DNA of 64,000 nt from Rhizobacter sp. OV335. GTDB taxonomy: Bacteria; Pseudomonadota; Gammaproteobacteria; Burkholderiales; Burkholderiaceae_C. Both the position numbers and the translations under genes were made by a program. The stretch spans positions 80,129-144,128 of the forward strand of contig NZ_FRCQ01000018.1 in assembly GCF_900142965.1 (NCBI RefSeq). Reading direction: 5' to 3'. Below the pieces are notes generated by a model. The model was not told the DNA's origin. It worked only from the letters and a program-made list of their open reading frames with translations, and did not search any database. Below are positions 53,497-63,434 of the stretch, piece by piece; the stretch's first letter is position 1; every line of letters starts with the position of its first letter.

Positions 53497-54212
53497 AACT
53501 CCATGTCCAGCTCTTCGATGTCGTCGGGCTCGGCCTTCGCCGCGGCGATCCACTCCTTCATCTCCGGCATCGCCAGGATGGTCTGGCAGTACAGGATGCA
53601 GGGCTTGTTCAGCTTGACGCCGTAGGTCACGAAGCGCGTGGCGACCGGTGCGTACATCGCGTCGGCCATCGTGCGCTGCGCACCGAACAGGTACGGGCCG
53701 CCGTACAACTCGAGGCACTCGGTCCAGATCTCGGTGATGCGATCGATGTCCGGCTGCGCACCGGCCCAGATCTTGTGCCCCGGATGGTGCGCCTTCAGGT
53801 TCATCGGCAGCGAGCTGCGCAGGTTCGCGAAGCCCGAGTTCATCTCGCCGCTGACCGAGCGGCAGTGCGCGCGCGCGATCCGATCCTTCGGCATCAACCC
53901 GGCACCGGGCTTGATCTCGTCGAGGTACTGCGCGATCGCCAGCGTGTTCCACACCTTCGCGCCCTCGTGCGTCAGGCAGGGCACGCGGATCGACGGCGCG
54001 AGCAGCAGCAGCTCCTTGCGCGCATCGGCGTCGTCGGGCGACACCATCACCTCGTCGAAGTCCAGCCCCGCGAAGCGCGCCAGCAGCCAGCCGCGCAGCG
54101 ACCACGACGAGTAGTTGCGGCTGCTGAGCGTCAGCGTCGCCTTCGCGGTGGCCGGCTCCGCCTTCTTCGTTGCGGGCCTGGCGGCAGGCTTCTTCGCGGC
54201 GACGGTCGACAT
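53493..54212 (-). CDS. Glutathione S-transferase family protein
   Basis: This 239-residue protein has an unusual Ala/Lys-rich N-terminal extension (about 1-25, KKPAARPATKKAEPATAK), resembling tails of PHA-granule or histone-like proteins. The thioredoxin-like N domain follows, with the active-site block TLSSRNYSSWSLRGWLLARFAG. The C domain is all-helical. Start 54212 gives the family N-domain after the tail. Confidence 0.85.
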   Translation of the reverse strand: MSTVAAKKPAARPATKKAEPATAKATLTLSSRNYSSWSLRGWLLARFAGLDFDEVMVSPDDADARKELLLLAPSIRVPCLTHEGAKVWNTLAIAQYLDEIKPGAGLMPKDRIARAHCRSVSGEMNSGFANLRSSLPMNLKAHHPGHKIWAGAQPDIDRITEIWTECLELYGGPYLFGAQRTMADAMYAPVATRFVTYGVKLNKPCILYCQTILAMPEMKEWIAAAKAEPDDIEELDMEF

Positions 54213-54334
54213 GCGGGGTCTCCGAAACCACGCGGCGGGGCGGCGTGTCGGCAGTGGTCTTGCAAGCGCTGTGCCACGGGCTGGCGCGCAAGTTGCTGGC
54301 TCTCCAATGCGCGCCACCGCGCGCAGGAGAACCC

Positions 54335-55567
54335 ATGATGTACCAGGCTTACCAGGCCCATGCCGACATGATGTGGCCACTGCAGACGCTGGCGCGCACG
54401 GCGCTGCCGATGCTGCAGGACCCGAGCTTCGGCTGGGCCGCGTGGGCCCCCAACCGCAAACTCGCAGCCGCCTGCGAGTTGATGGGCCTGGCCCAGGTCA
54501 CGCACCACCGCCCGGCGTTCGGCATCGACTGCGTGCTGGTCGCCGGCGAGCCGGTCGCCGTCACCGAGGAGGCCGCGCTGGTCACGCCGTTCGCGACGCT
54601 GCTGCACTTCCGCAAGGACACTCCGGTGCCGCAGCCGCGCGTGCTGATCGTCGCGCCGATGTCCGGCCACTTCGCGACGCTGCTGCGCGACACCGTGCGC
54701 ACGATGCTCGCCGACCACGACGTCTACATCACCGACTGGCACAACGGCCGCGAGATGCCGCTCGCGGCCGGCCCGTTCGGGCTCGACGAGTACACGCAGC
54801 ACCTGATCGATTTCCTCGCGGCGATCGGCGAGGGCGCGCACCTGATGGCGATCTGCCAGCCCTGCGTGAGCGCGCTGAGTGCCGTCGCGATCATGTCGGA
54901 AGACCGCCACCCGGCCACGCCGCTGAGCCTGACGCTGATGGCCGGGCCGATCGATTGCCGCATCAGCCCGACCGAGGTCAACAAGCTCGCGACGACGCAG
55001 GACATCGCCTGGTTCGAGAAGAACCTGATCGGCACCGTGCCGTGGCGCTACCCCGGCGCCGGCCGGCGCGTCTACCCGGGCTTCGTGCAGCTGACCGCGT
55101 TCATGAGCATGAACAAGGAGCGGCACATCAACGCCTTCAAGGCCTACTACGAGAACCTGGCGCACCCCGAGCCCGATGAAGACCAGCTGAAGCAGGCCGC
55201 CGCGACGCGCCATTTCTACGAGGAGTACTTCGCGGTCGCCGACCTGCCGGCCGAGTTCTACCTCGAGACCGTGCGGCTGGTGTTCCAGGAGTACGCGCTC
55301 CCACTGGGCCAGCTCAGGTTCCGCGGCCGCCCGGTCAACCCGGCCGCGATCCGCCGCACCGCCCTGCTGACGGTCGAAGGCGAGCGCGACGACATCTGCG
55401 CGCCCGGCCAGACGCTGGCCGCGCAGGACCTGTGCAGCGGGCTGCGGCCCTACATGCGCACGCACTACGTGCAGGCCGGCGTCGGCCACTACGGCGTGTT
55501 CAGCGGCCGGCGCTGGCAGAACCACATCTACCCGATCGTGCGCGACGTGATCCATGTCTCGCGCTAG
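54335..55567 (+). CDS. phaZ: Intracellular poly(3-hydroxybutyrate) depolymerase (PhaZ-type)
   Basis: This 410-residue alpha/beta hydrolase has a cysteine nucleophile in the MAICQPCVSAL box, as in the intracellular Ralstonia PhaZ group, and the later VEGERDDICAPGQT and VGHYGVFSGRRWQ blocks carrying the acid and histidine. It degrades stored PHB granules. AGGAG lies 5 bp before ATG 54335. It is divergent from the GST gene whose product has a granule-like basic tail. Confidence 0.92.
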   Translation: MMYQAYQAHADMMWPLQTLARTALPMLQDPSFGWAAWAPNRKLAAACELMGLAQVTHHRPAFGIDCVLVAGEPVAVTEEAALVTPFATLLHFRKDTPVPQPRVLIVAPMSGHFATLLRDTVRTMLADHDVYITDWHNGREMPLAAGPFGLDEYTQHLIDFLAAIGEGAHLMAICQPCVSALSAVAIMSEDRHPATPLSLTLMAGPIDCRISPTEVNKLATTQDIAWFEKNLIGTVPWRYPGAGRRVYPGFVQLTAFMSMNKERHINAFKAYYENLAHPEPDEDQLKQAAATRHFYEEYFAVADLPAEFYLETVRLVFQEYALPLGQLRFRGRPVNPAAIRRTALLTVEGERDDICAPGQTLAAQDLCSGLRPYMRTHYVQAGVGHYGVFSGRRWQNHIYPIVRDVIHVSR

Positions 55568-55611
55568 CCGGCCTTGCAGAACTTCGGCGGCTAGAATGCC
55601 GCCTTCACCCG

Positions 55612-55730
55612 TCATTGGGGAGTAGCCGCCCTGCAGCACCTGCAGGGGCTTGCGTCAACACACTTGGCCCCACCGGCCATGGCGCAGGCAGCAGCGACCA
55701 CGTCGCCCGCCTGGCAAGACCGATGACCGT
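55612..55730 (+). promoter_or_regulatory. yybP-ykoY (manganese) riboswitch
   Basis: The leader contains CATTGGGGAGTAGCCGCC at its 5' end, TGCGTCAACACACTTGGC in the middle and GCCTGGCAAGACCGATG at the 3' end. These are the conserved pieces of the yybP-ykoY Mn2+ riboswitch (GGGGAGUA, GUCAACA, GGCAAGACC). It precedes a GDT1-type Mn/Ca exporter gene, the classic target. A GC-rich hairpin around 55745-55785 downstream may be the expression platform. Confidence 0.93.
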
Positions 55731-55796
55731 GCTGCCTCCGGAAGGGCCGGGGTCGCGGCGCGGTCATTGCGTCCACCGGCCCCGGAAAATCCTTCC

Positions 55797-56366
55797 ATGG
55801 AAGCCTTCCTCGTCTCGACCGGCGCCGTCGCGCTCGGCGAAATCGGCGACAAGACCCAACTGCTGGCGCTGCTGCTGGCCGCCAAGTTCCGCCGCCCGGT
55901 GCCAATCATCCTCGGCATCCTGGTCGCGACCCTCGTGAACCATGCGCTGGCCGGCGCCGTCGGCACCGCGATCGCGGCCTGGCTCGGGCCCGACACGCTG
56001 CGCTGGATCATCGGCGGGTCGTTCATCGCGATGGCCGCGTGGATGCTGATTCCCGACAAGATCGACGAGGACGACGGCACGCCGCAACGCTTCGGCGTGT
56101 TCGGCACCACGGTGATCGCGTTCTTCCTCGCCGAGATGGGCGACAAGACGCAGATCGCGACCGTCGCGCTGGCCGCGCGGTATGCCGACCTCCCCGCAGT
56201 GGTGGCCGGCACGACGCTCGGGATGATGCTGGCCAACGTGCCGGCGGTGCTGCTGGGGCACCAAGCTGCGACGAAGCTGCCGATCGGGCTGGTGCACGGC
56301 ATCGCGGCGGTGATCTTCGCGGTGCTGGGGCTGCTGACCCTGTTCAACGTCGGGCGCTTGTTCTGA
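55797..56366 (+). CDS. GDT1/TMEM165 (UPF0016) family Mn2+ exporter
   Basis: This 189-residue membrane protein has six predicted spans and the two family motifs ALGEIGDKTQ and FLAEMGDKTQ (E-x-G-D-K-T). Bacterial homologues export excess manganese. The upstream Mn riboswitch confirms the role. Confidence 0.93.
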   Translation: MEAFLVSTGAVALGEIGDKTQLLALLLAAKFRRPVPIILGILVATLVNHALAGAVGTAIAAWLGPDTLRWIIGGSFIAMAAWMLIPDKIDEDDGTPQRFGVFGTTVIAFFLAEMGDKTQIATVALAARYADLPAVVAGTTLGMMLANVPAVLLGHQAATKLPIGLVHGIAAVIFAVLGLLTLFNVGRLF

Positions 56367-56376
56367 TCGCTCTTGG

Positions 56377-59300
56377 CTACTTGGCGACGAGGTCACCGGA
56401 CGGCAGCGCCGGCGTCTCGTCGTGCACCGGCGCCGGTTTGCGCTCGCGCACCAGGTACGAGTAGACGACCGGCACCACAATCAGCGTCAGCAGCGTCGAC
56501 GTGATCACCCCGCCGATGATCGCCCGCCCCATCGAGGCCTGGATCTCGCCGCCCTCGTCGAGCGCGAGCGCCAGCGGCAGCATGCCGAACACCATCGCCG
56601 CCGTCGTCATGATGATCGGGCGCATCCGCACCAGCCCGGCCTGCAGCAGCGCGTCGGCCATGCTCAAGCCCGCCTTGCGGCCGTGGTTCGCGAAGTCGAC
56701 CAGCAGGATCGCGTTCTTCGTCACCAGCCCCATCAGCATCACCAGCCCGATCATCGAGAACAGGTTCAGCGTCGAGCGCGTCACCCACAGCGCGAGCATC
56801 ACGCCCAGCAGCGCCAGCGGCAGCGACACCATGATCGCGATGGGCTGTAGGAAGCTGCCGAACTGCGAGGCCAGCACGATGTAGATGAAGATGACCGCGG
56901 CCACCAGCGCCAGCAGGATGCCGCTCGTCGCCTCGGCCTGGTCCTTGGTCTGCCCGCCCACGTCGAAGCGGTAGCCCGGCGGCAGCTGCGTCTCCTTGAC
57001 GATCTTCTGCACGTCGGCGCCCACGTCGCCGCTCGGGCGGCCCTGCGTGCCGGCGTAGATGGCCTGGCGGCGCTGCAGGTCCTGGCGCTTGATCACCAGC
57101 GGGTTCACCACCGGCACGATGTCGGCCACGCGCGACAACGCGATCGGCGTGCCGTCCTTCGCGTACGCCACCGGCAGGTTGTCGAGCTGCGTGATGTTCT
57201 CGCGCGAGGCCTGCGGCAGCCGCAGCTCCACATCGACCTGCTCGCCGTCGGGCGAGGTCCACCAGGTCGCGACGTCGCCGTTCACATAGCTGCGCAGGCT
57301 GGCCGCCAGCTGGCTGGTGGTCAGGCCCAGCTCGCGCACCGCATCGGGCTTCAGCCGCACCGCATAGGCCGGCAGGCCGGGCTTCACCGAGGTCGTCAGG
57401 TCGGCGATGCCCTTCACCTTGGCGACCTTGTCGGCGAGGCGCTGCACCTCGGTCTCGAGCACCTGCGGATCGGGTCCGAGCAGCGCGACGTAGATCGGCT
57501 GCTGGCCGACCGTGATCTCGATGCCGGGGATCGGCTTCAGCGCCTCGCGCATCGCCGCCTCGATATCGCTCTGCTTGCGCTTGCGCTCGTGCGGCTTCAC
57601 CAGCTGGATGGCGAGCGTGGCCGAGTTGCGGCTGCCGTTGCCGGTGTCGCCGATGGTGGTCGAGGTCAGGCGCACCTCGCTCATGCCGCGGATCACCTGC
57701 TCGACCTGCGCCAGCTTCGCGCTCGCGCGCGGCAGGCTGGTGCCCACCGGCAGCGTCACGTTCAGCTGGATGTAGCTGTTGTCGGCGTCGGGGATGAATT
57801 CGCTGCCGATCTGCGTCGACAACGCGATCGCCAGCACGAAGCTGCCGACCGCGCCCCAGCCGACCAGGCCGCGCGGCGTCAGCGTGACCAGCCGCAGGCG
57901 GCGCGGCTGCGACTTGTCGCGCTGGCCTGCTGCATCGAAGGGGCGGCCCCAGGCGGGAATCGGCGGCACGAACACCCGATAGCGCCGGCCCGAGAACACC
58001 CAGCGGATCGTGCGCTCGTAGACGACGTGCAGCACGTCCATGCCGCGGTCGGTCCAGCGCATCAGGTGGCCGAGCACCGGCAACTTCGCGAGGCGGTTGG
58101 TCGGCGGGTCGCGCCAGATGCTGGACAGCATCGGGTCGAGCGTGAAGCTGACGAACAGCGACACCAGCACCGCCACCGCCACCGTGACGCCGAACGGGAA
58201 GAAGAACTTGCCGATGATGCCCTTCATGAAGGCCACCGGCACGAACACCGCGCAGATCGCGAAGGTGGTGGCCATCACCGCCAGGCCGATCTCCTCGGTG
58301 CCCTCGCGCGCGGCCTGCACGTGGCTCTTGCCCATGTGCACGTGGCGCACGATGTTCTCGCGCACCACGATCGCATCGTCGATCAGCAGCCCGATGCACA
58401 GGCTCAGCGCCATCATCGTCATGAAGTTCAGCGTGAAGCCGAACGCGTACACCGCGATGAACGACGAGATCACCGCGATCGGCAGCGTGAGGCCGGTGAT
58501 CACCGTGCTGCGCCAGCTGTGCAGGAACAGGAAGACGATCGCGATCGTCAGCAGCGCGCCTTCGACCAGCGTGTGCTTGACGCCCGACAGGCTGCGCTCG
58601 ACCCAGTCGCTGTCGGCATACACCAGCCGCAGCTCGACGCCGGGGGGCAGGCTCTTGCGCAACTCCTCGGCCGCCTCCTTGATGGCGGCGCCGGTCTCGA
58701 CGATGTTGGCGTCCTGCTGCTTGTAGACCTGGAACGAGATCGCCGGCACGCCGTCGACGCGCGACAGCGAATCGGGCTCGCGCTCGCGCTCGACCAGCTC
58801 GCCCAGGTCGGCCAGCCGCACCACCATGTTGTTGCGCGACGCGACCACCACGTCGGCAAACGCCTTGGCGTCGCGCACCTTGCCCTCGACGCGCACGATC
58901 GCGTCTTCCTTCGGGCTGCTGAGCAGGCCGACCGGCATGTCGGCATTGGCACGCTGCAGCGCGGCCGACACGTCGGCCGGCGTCAGCTGGTAGGCGCGCA
59001 GGCGCTGCGGGTCGAGGTCGATGCGCACCTGGCGCACCGTCATGCCGCCGACGTCGACACGGGCGACGCCGGTCGAGCGCTCGAGCCGCTTGCGCACGAT
59101 CTGGTCGGCCAGCAGCGAGAGTTCGCGCGCGCTGCGGTCGGGCGCCAGCAGCGACAGGTAGACGGTGGGCTGCGCGTTGTCGCCGTCGAAGCGCGAGACG
59201 AACGGCGTCTTCGCGTCGCGCGGGAACGCCGGCTGCACCGCCGCGACCTTGTCGCGCACGTCCTGCACCGCGCGCGCCATGTCGGCGCTGAGCTGGAATT

Positions 59301-59580
59301 CGACGACCGTCTCGCTGCGGCCCTCGAAGCTGTTCGAGCGGATCATCTTCACGCCGGCGATGCCGTTCAGCGCCAGCTCGATCGGGCGCGTGAGTTCGGT
59401 CTCGATCGCATCGGGCGAGGCGCCCGGGTAGGCGACGCTGATGAACACGATCGGCGGCGAGATGTCGGGCAGGCGCTCGACGCGCAGCTGGCTGTACGAG
59501 AACAGGCCGAGCACGCACAGCGCGGCCATGATCATCGTCGCGAAGACGGGGTTGTTGATGGAGACGCGGGTGAACCACAT
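56377..59580 (-). CDS. RND efflux pump inner-membrane transporter (HAE1-like)
   Basis: This 1067-residue transporter has the RND pattern of 12 membrane spans with two large periplasmic loops. The proton-relay pair lies in LCIGLLIDDAIVVRENIVRH. The start MWFTRVSINNPVFATMIMAALCVLG is typical of MdtB/MdtC-like pumps. It lies 19 bp downstream of its periplasmic adaptor on the same strand; no outer-membrane factor gene is adjacent. Confidence 0.93.
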   Translation of the reverse strand: MWFTRVSINNPVFATMIMAALCVLGLFSYSQLRVERLPDISPPIVFISVAYPGASPDAIETELTRPIELALNGIAGVKMIRSNSFEGRSETVVEFQLSADMARAVQDVRDKVAAVQPAFPRDAKTPFVSRFDGDNAQPTVYLSLLAPDRSARELSLLADQIVRKRLERSTGVARVDVGGMTVRQVRIDLDPQRLRAYQLTPADVSAALQRANADMPVGLLSSPKEDAIVRVEGKVRDAKAFADVVVASRNNMVVRLADLGELVEREREPDSLSRVDGVPAISFQVYKQQDANIVETGAAIKEAAEELRKSLPPGVELRLVYADSDWVERSLSGVKHTLVEGALLTIAIVFLFLHSWRSTVITGLTLPIAVISSFIAVYAFGFTLNFMTMMALSLCIGLLIDDAIVVRENIVRHVHMGKSHVQAAREGTEEIGLAVMATTFAICAVFVPVAFMKGIIGKFFFPFGVTVAVAVLVSLFVSFTLDPMLSSIWRDPPTNRLAKLPVLGHLMRWTDRGMDVLHVVYERTIRWVFSGRRYRVFVPPIPAWGRPFDAAGQRDKSQPRRLRLVTLTPRGLVGWGAVGSFVLAIALSTQIGSEFIPDADNSYIQLNVTLPVGTSLPRASAKLAQVEQVIRGMSEVRLTSTTIGDTGNGSRNSATLAIQLVKPHERKRKQSDIEAAMREALKPIPGIEITVGQQPIYVALLGPDPQVLETEVQRLADKVAKVKGIADLTTSVKPGLPAYAVRLKPDAVRELGLTTSQLAASLRSYVNGDVATWWTSPDGEQVDVELRLPQASRENITQLDNLPVAYAKDGTPIALSRVADIVPVVNPLVIKRQDLQRRQAIYAGTQGRPSGDVGADVQKIVKETQLPPGYRFDVGGQTKDQAEATSGILLALVAAVIFIYIVLASQFGSFLQPIAIMVSLPLALLGVMLALWVTRSTLNLFSMIGLVMLMGLVTKNAILLVDFANHGRKAGLSMADALLQAGLVRMRPIIMTTAAMVFGMLPLALALDEGGEIQASMGRAIIGGVITSTLLTLIVVPVVYSYLVRERKPAPVHDETPALPSGDLVAK

Positions 59581-59599
59581 GGCGGTCTGTCTCCGGAAC

Positions 59600-60847
59600 T
59601 CAGGAACGGGCGGCCGCGGCCGAGGCCGCGCTGGCGGCCTTCGGCGCCGTGCGCTGCGTGACGATCTTCGCCGGCTGGCCTTCGCGCAGGTTGTCGAAGC
59701 GCGCCCCGAGCACCTGGCTGTCGGCCGCGAGGCCCTTGCTGATCTCGATGCGGTCGCTGGCGGCGTCCTTGCGGCCGGTGATCACGATGCGGCGCACCAG
59801 CGCGTCTTTCTCGAGCGTCCAGACGAAGTCCTGGCCCGAAGCCTGGCCGACGGCGCTGATCGGCAGCGTGAGGCGCGGCGCGTCATCGGGCAGCACCACG
59901 TGGGCCTGCGCGTACTGGCCGGCGCGGAACAGCTCCTGGCGGTTGTCCAGCACCACGACCACGCCGATCGCGCGCGTGCCGGCTTCGGCCGCCGGGGCGA
60001 TGCGGTCGATGCGGCCCGGCACCGGCTTGCCCTGCCCTTCCACCTGCACCTGCACCGGCTGGCCCGGCTTCAGCAGCGACACCTCGTGCGTGCCGACGGT
60101 GCCGGCCAGTTCGAGCGTCGACAGGTCGACCACCGTCAGCAGCTGCTGCTCGGGACTGACCTTCTCGCCGGGCACCACATGGCGCTTGCCGACGATGCCG
60201 GAGATGGGGGCGACCAGCGCCGCTTCCTTGACGCCGACGCGCGAGGTGGCCAGCTGCGCCTGCGCCGACTTGAGCTGTGCGCGGGCCGAATCGAGCCGGG
60301 CCTGCGACGACTGCAGCGCGCTCGACGAGATGAAGTTCTGCGCCGACAGGCCGACGTTCGCAGCATGCGTGCGTTCGGCCTCGACCAGTGCGGCCTGGGC
60401 CGACTCGACCGACGCGGAGCGGTCGGCGACGCGGCTCTGCAGGTCGGCCAGGTCGATGTCGCCGAGCAGCTGGCCGGCCTTGACGCGGCTGCCTTCGGCC
60501 ACCTTCAGTTCGAGCAGCGTGCCGGTTGCCTTGGCGCGGATCACCGCGGTGCGCGGCGCGACCAGGGGGCCGGAGAACTCGATCACCAGCGGCATCGCGA
60601 GCTGCTTCGGCTGCACGACCTCGGACGCGACGAACTCGAGCGCGACGGGCGCCGCATCCTTCTTGGCCGCGGCCGCCTTCGAGCTGCTGGTGAGGCCGGG
60701 CACCAGCGCCAGCGCGAGGCCGGCGACGGCCACCGCGCCGACCGCGCCGCCCACCCAGAGTCTGCGCCGGGAGGTCCGTGATGATCCTCCGCCCACCGGC
60801 TGCAGCCCGTGTGGGCCCGCGCCGTGATCGTTGTGTGCTGTATTCAT
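59600..60847 (-). CDS. RND efflux periplasmic adaptor (membrane fusion protein)
   Basis: This 415-residue adaptor has an N-terminal membrane anchor (about 27-50), the split biotinyl-lipoyl domain (VIRAKATGTLLELKVAEGSRVKAGQLLGDID ... VVAPISGIVGKRHVVPGEKVSPEQQLLTV) and an alpha-hairpin between. ATG 60847 is preferred over the GTG at 60874. It works with the downstream RND transporter. Confidence 0.92.
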   Translation of the reverse strand: MNTAHNDHGAGPHGLQPVGGGSSRTSRRRLWVGGAVGAVAVAGLALALVPGLTSSSKAAAAKKDAAPVALEFVASEVVQPKQLAMPLVIEFSGPLVAPRTAVIRAKATGTLLELKVAEGSRVKAGQLLGDIDLADLQSRVADRSASVESAQAALVEAERTHAANVGLSAQNFISSSALQSSQARLDSARAQLKSAQAQLATSRVGVKEAALVAPISGIVGKRHVVPGEKVSPEQQLLTVVDLSTLELAGTVGTHEVSLLKPGQPVQVQVEGQGKPVPGRIDRIAPAAEAGTRAIGVVVVLDNRQELFRAGQYAQAHVVLPDDAPRLTLPISAVGQASGQDFVWTLEKDALVRRIVITGRKDAASDRIEISKGLAADSQVLGARFDNLREGQPAKIVTQRTAPKAASAASAAAARS

Positions 60848-60960
60848 GGGCGCGAGTTTAGGTTCGGCCCCCACCGGTCTGACAAGGTCTGCGACAGACT
60901 GCAGATTGGGGGGGCCGAGCCGTCAAAAATGACGACCCCGCGCCCGCTTGGCCGCCGACT

Positions 60961-61983
60961 TTACGAATGGCCGGCGATCGGGTGCGGCTCGTAGCCTTCG
61001 CCGAGCGCCTGCAGCTCGTCCGCTGACAACGACAGTTCGGCCGCCGCCACCGCTTCGTCGAGCTGCGGCAGCTTGCTCGCGCCAATGATCGGCGCAGTGA
61101 CGCCCGGCTGGTGCAACAACCACGCATAGGCCAGCGTCGCCGGACTGACGCCGCGCTGCACGGCCAGGGCCTTCAGCCGGTCCACCGTCTTGAAGTCGCT
61201 GTCGCGGTAGTACAGGTTCTGCGCGATGTTGTCGGTCTGCGCCCGAGAGGTCGCGCCACCCGCCTTGTCATCCCGCGAACGGTTGCCGGCCAGGAAGCCG
61301 CGCGCCAGCGGGCTCCACGGGATCAGGCCCACACCCTGGTCACGGCACAGCGGGATCATCTCGCGCTCTTCCTCTCGGTAGGCCAGGTTGTAGTGGTTCT
61401 GCATGCTGATGAACGGCGTCCAGCCGTGGCGGCGCGCGGTCTCCTGCATCTTCGCGAACTGCCAGGCCCACATCGAGCTCGCGCCGAGGTAGCGCAGCTT
61501 GCCGGCCTTCACCAGGTCGTGCAGCGCCTCCATCGTCTCCTCGACCGGCGTGTTCGGGTCGAAGCGGTGGATCTGGTAGAGATCGATGTAGTCGGTCTTC
61601 AGGCGGGCGAGGCTCGCATCGACCGCATGGAACAAGCGCTTGCGGCTCAGGCCATGGAGATTGGGCGGCGCCTTGTCGAAGGCAGTGGCCGCGTTGCGGT
61701 ATTCCATCTCGACCAGGTAGTAGGCCTTGCTCGCGATGACGACCTCGTCGCGCCGGCAGAACTCGCGGACGAAGCGGCCGGTCAACACCTCGCTCTCGCC
61801 GGACGAGTACATGTCGGCGGTGTCGAAGAAGTTGATGCCGAGCTCGACGGCCCGCTTCACGAGCGACCGGCTCGCGGCCTCGTCGAGCACCCAGGGCCGC
61901 CAGTCGGGGCGGCCGTAGGTCATCATGCCGAGCGCGATGCGCGACACCTGCAGGCCGCTGCGGCCGAGTCGGAGGGTTTTCAT
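60961..61983 (-). CDS. Aldo/keto reductase
   Basis: This 340-residue TIM-barrel reductase has the catalytic Asp and Tyr in FDTADMYSSGESE, Lys in VIASKAYY and His in YQIHRFDPN, with NADPH-site IIGASKLPQLDEA near the C-terminus. It resembles the YajO/AKR11-like group. ATG 61983 is preferred over the GTG at 61989. Substrate unknown. Confidence 0.92.
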   Translation of the reverse strand: MKTLRLGRSGLQVSRIALGMMTYGRPDWRPWVLDEAASRSLVKRAVELGINFFDTADMYSSGESEVLTGRFVREFCRRDEVVIASKAYYLVEMEYRNAATAFDKAPPNLHGLSRKRLFHAVDASLARLKTDYIDLYQIHRFDPNTPVEETMEALHDLVKAGKLRYLGASSMWAWQFAKMQETARRHGWTPFISMQNHYNLAYREEEREMIPLCRDQGVGLIPWSPLARGFLAGNRSRDDKAGGATSRAQTDNIAQNLYYRDSDFKTVDRLKALAVQRGVSPATLAYAWLLHQPGVTAPIIGASKLPQLDEAVAAAELSLSADELQALGEGYEPHPIAGHS

Positions 61984-62050
61984 GGTCACCAGCGTAGCGC
62001 CTGAGGCAAGGGCATCCGCACGTGTGGGCTAGCAGGGCCCGCGCCGCCGG

Positions 62051-63136
62051 TCAGATCTTCGGCGTCTCGACCCGCACGTCCCCGCACTGCGCCCGGTGCC
62101 GCAGCGCGTGGTCCATCAGCACCAGCGCCAGCATCGCTTCGGCGATCGGCGTGGCCCGGATGCCGACGCACGGGTCATGCCGACCATGCGTCTGCACGAC
62201 GGTCGGATGGCCTTGCAGGTCGATCGAATCGCGTGGGCTGTGAATGGAACTGGTCGGCTTGATCGCGATGTTGACGGTGATGTCCTGGCCGGTGCTGATC
62301 CCGCCCAGCACGCCACCGGCGTTGTTGGTGCGAAAGCCTTGCGGCGTCAGCTCGTCACCGTGCTGCGTGCCGCGTTGCGCGACGCTCGCGAAGCCGGCGC
62401 CGATCTCGACGCCCTTGACCGCGTTGATGCCCATCATCGCGTAGGCGATGTCGGCATCGAGCTTGTCGAACAGCGGCTCGCCCAGCCCGACCGGCACCTG
62501 CGTCGCCTCGACGCGGATGCGCGCGCCGACCGAATCGCCGGACTTGCGCAGCGCATCCATGTAGGCCTCGAGTTCGGCGATCTTCGATGCGTTGGCGGCG
62601 AAGAACGGGTTGTCGGGGATGTGCTGGTGGCCTTCGAACGGAATCTCCAGGTCGCCGAGCTGCGTCATGTAGCCCCGGAACGAGGTGCCGTACTGCGCCT
62701 TCAGCCATTTGCGCGCGACCGCGCCGGCCCCGACCATCGGCGCGGTGAGCCGGGCCGACGAACGCCCGCCGCCGCGCGGGTCGCGGATGCCGTACTTGTG
62801 CCAGTAGGTGTAGTCGGCGTGACCAGGCCGGAAGGTCTGCAGGATGTTGCCGTAGTCCTTGCTGCGCTGGTCGGTGTTGCGGATCAGCAGGCAGATCGGC
62901 GTGCCGGTGGTCTTGCCCTCGTAGACGCCGGACAGGATCTCGACCGCATCCGGCTCGTTGCGCTGCGTCACGTGGCGCGAGGTGCCCGGGCGCCGGCGAT
63001 CCAGCTCGGGCTGGATGTCGGCCTCGCTGAGCTCCATCCCCGGCGGGCAACCGTCGATCACGCACCCGATGGCCGGCCCGTGCGACTCGCCGAAGTTGGT
63101 GACGCGGAACAGGGTGCCGAGGGTGCTGCCGGACAT
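62051..63136 (-). CDS. aroC: Chorismate synthase
   Basis: AroC makes chorismate from EPSP with reduced FMN. The 361-residue protein has all three signatures: [39 protein letters not shown] with [14 protein letters not shown], and the late [25 protein letters not shown] 63136 gives the family start; an upstream in-frame start at 63190 is not needed. Confidence 0.97.
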   Translation of the reverse strand: MSGSTLGTLFRVTNFGESHGPAIGCVIDGCPPGMELSEADIQPELDRRRPGTSRHVTQRNEPDAVEILSGVYEGKTTGTPICLLIRNTDQRSKDYGNILQTFRPGHADYTYWHKYGIRDPRGGGRSSARLTAPMVGAGAVARKWLKAQYGTSFRGYMTQLGDLEIPFEGHQHIPDNPFFAANASKIAELEAYMDALRKSGDSVGARIRVEATQVPVGLGEPLFDKLDADIAYAMMGINAVKGVEIGAGFASVAQRGTQHGDELTPQGFRTNNAGGVLGGISTGQDITVNIAIKPTSSIHSPRDSIDLQGHPTVVQTHGRHDPCVGIRATPIAEAMLALVLMDHALRHRAQCGDVRVETPKI

Positions 63137-63434
63137 GGGGGCCTTGTGGACGGAGAACGAAATCGGAGGAAGGGCAAGAGACACCGACACATCGTGACGC
63201 GAAGGCGAGCTTGAAGTTTAAGGGTTCGCCCCTTGGGAGCGCAGCACCAGGCTTCAAGAGGGACATCGTTGCCATTTTCGCAATGCCGACTTGCCGCAGG
63301 CGTGGTTTTTCTCGATCAGGGACAACCCTAGCATTCGACCCCAAGACGCAGCACCGGTCGGTGCCTGCCACGCGGTCGATGTGTGACGCGTGCCTGTGGG
63401 ACAAGGGGTCCGCCTACTGATCGGAGAGAATCGC
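63137..63434. other. 298-bp gap between aroC and the porin gene
   Basis: No gene is supported. The segment must hold the aroC promoter on one side and the porin promoter on the other; the sequence before the porin is AT-richer. A clear ribosome site GGAGAGAA lies at 63423-63430. Confidence 0.6.
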
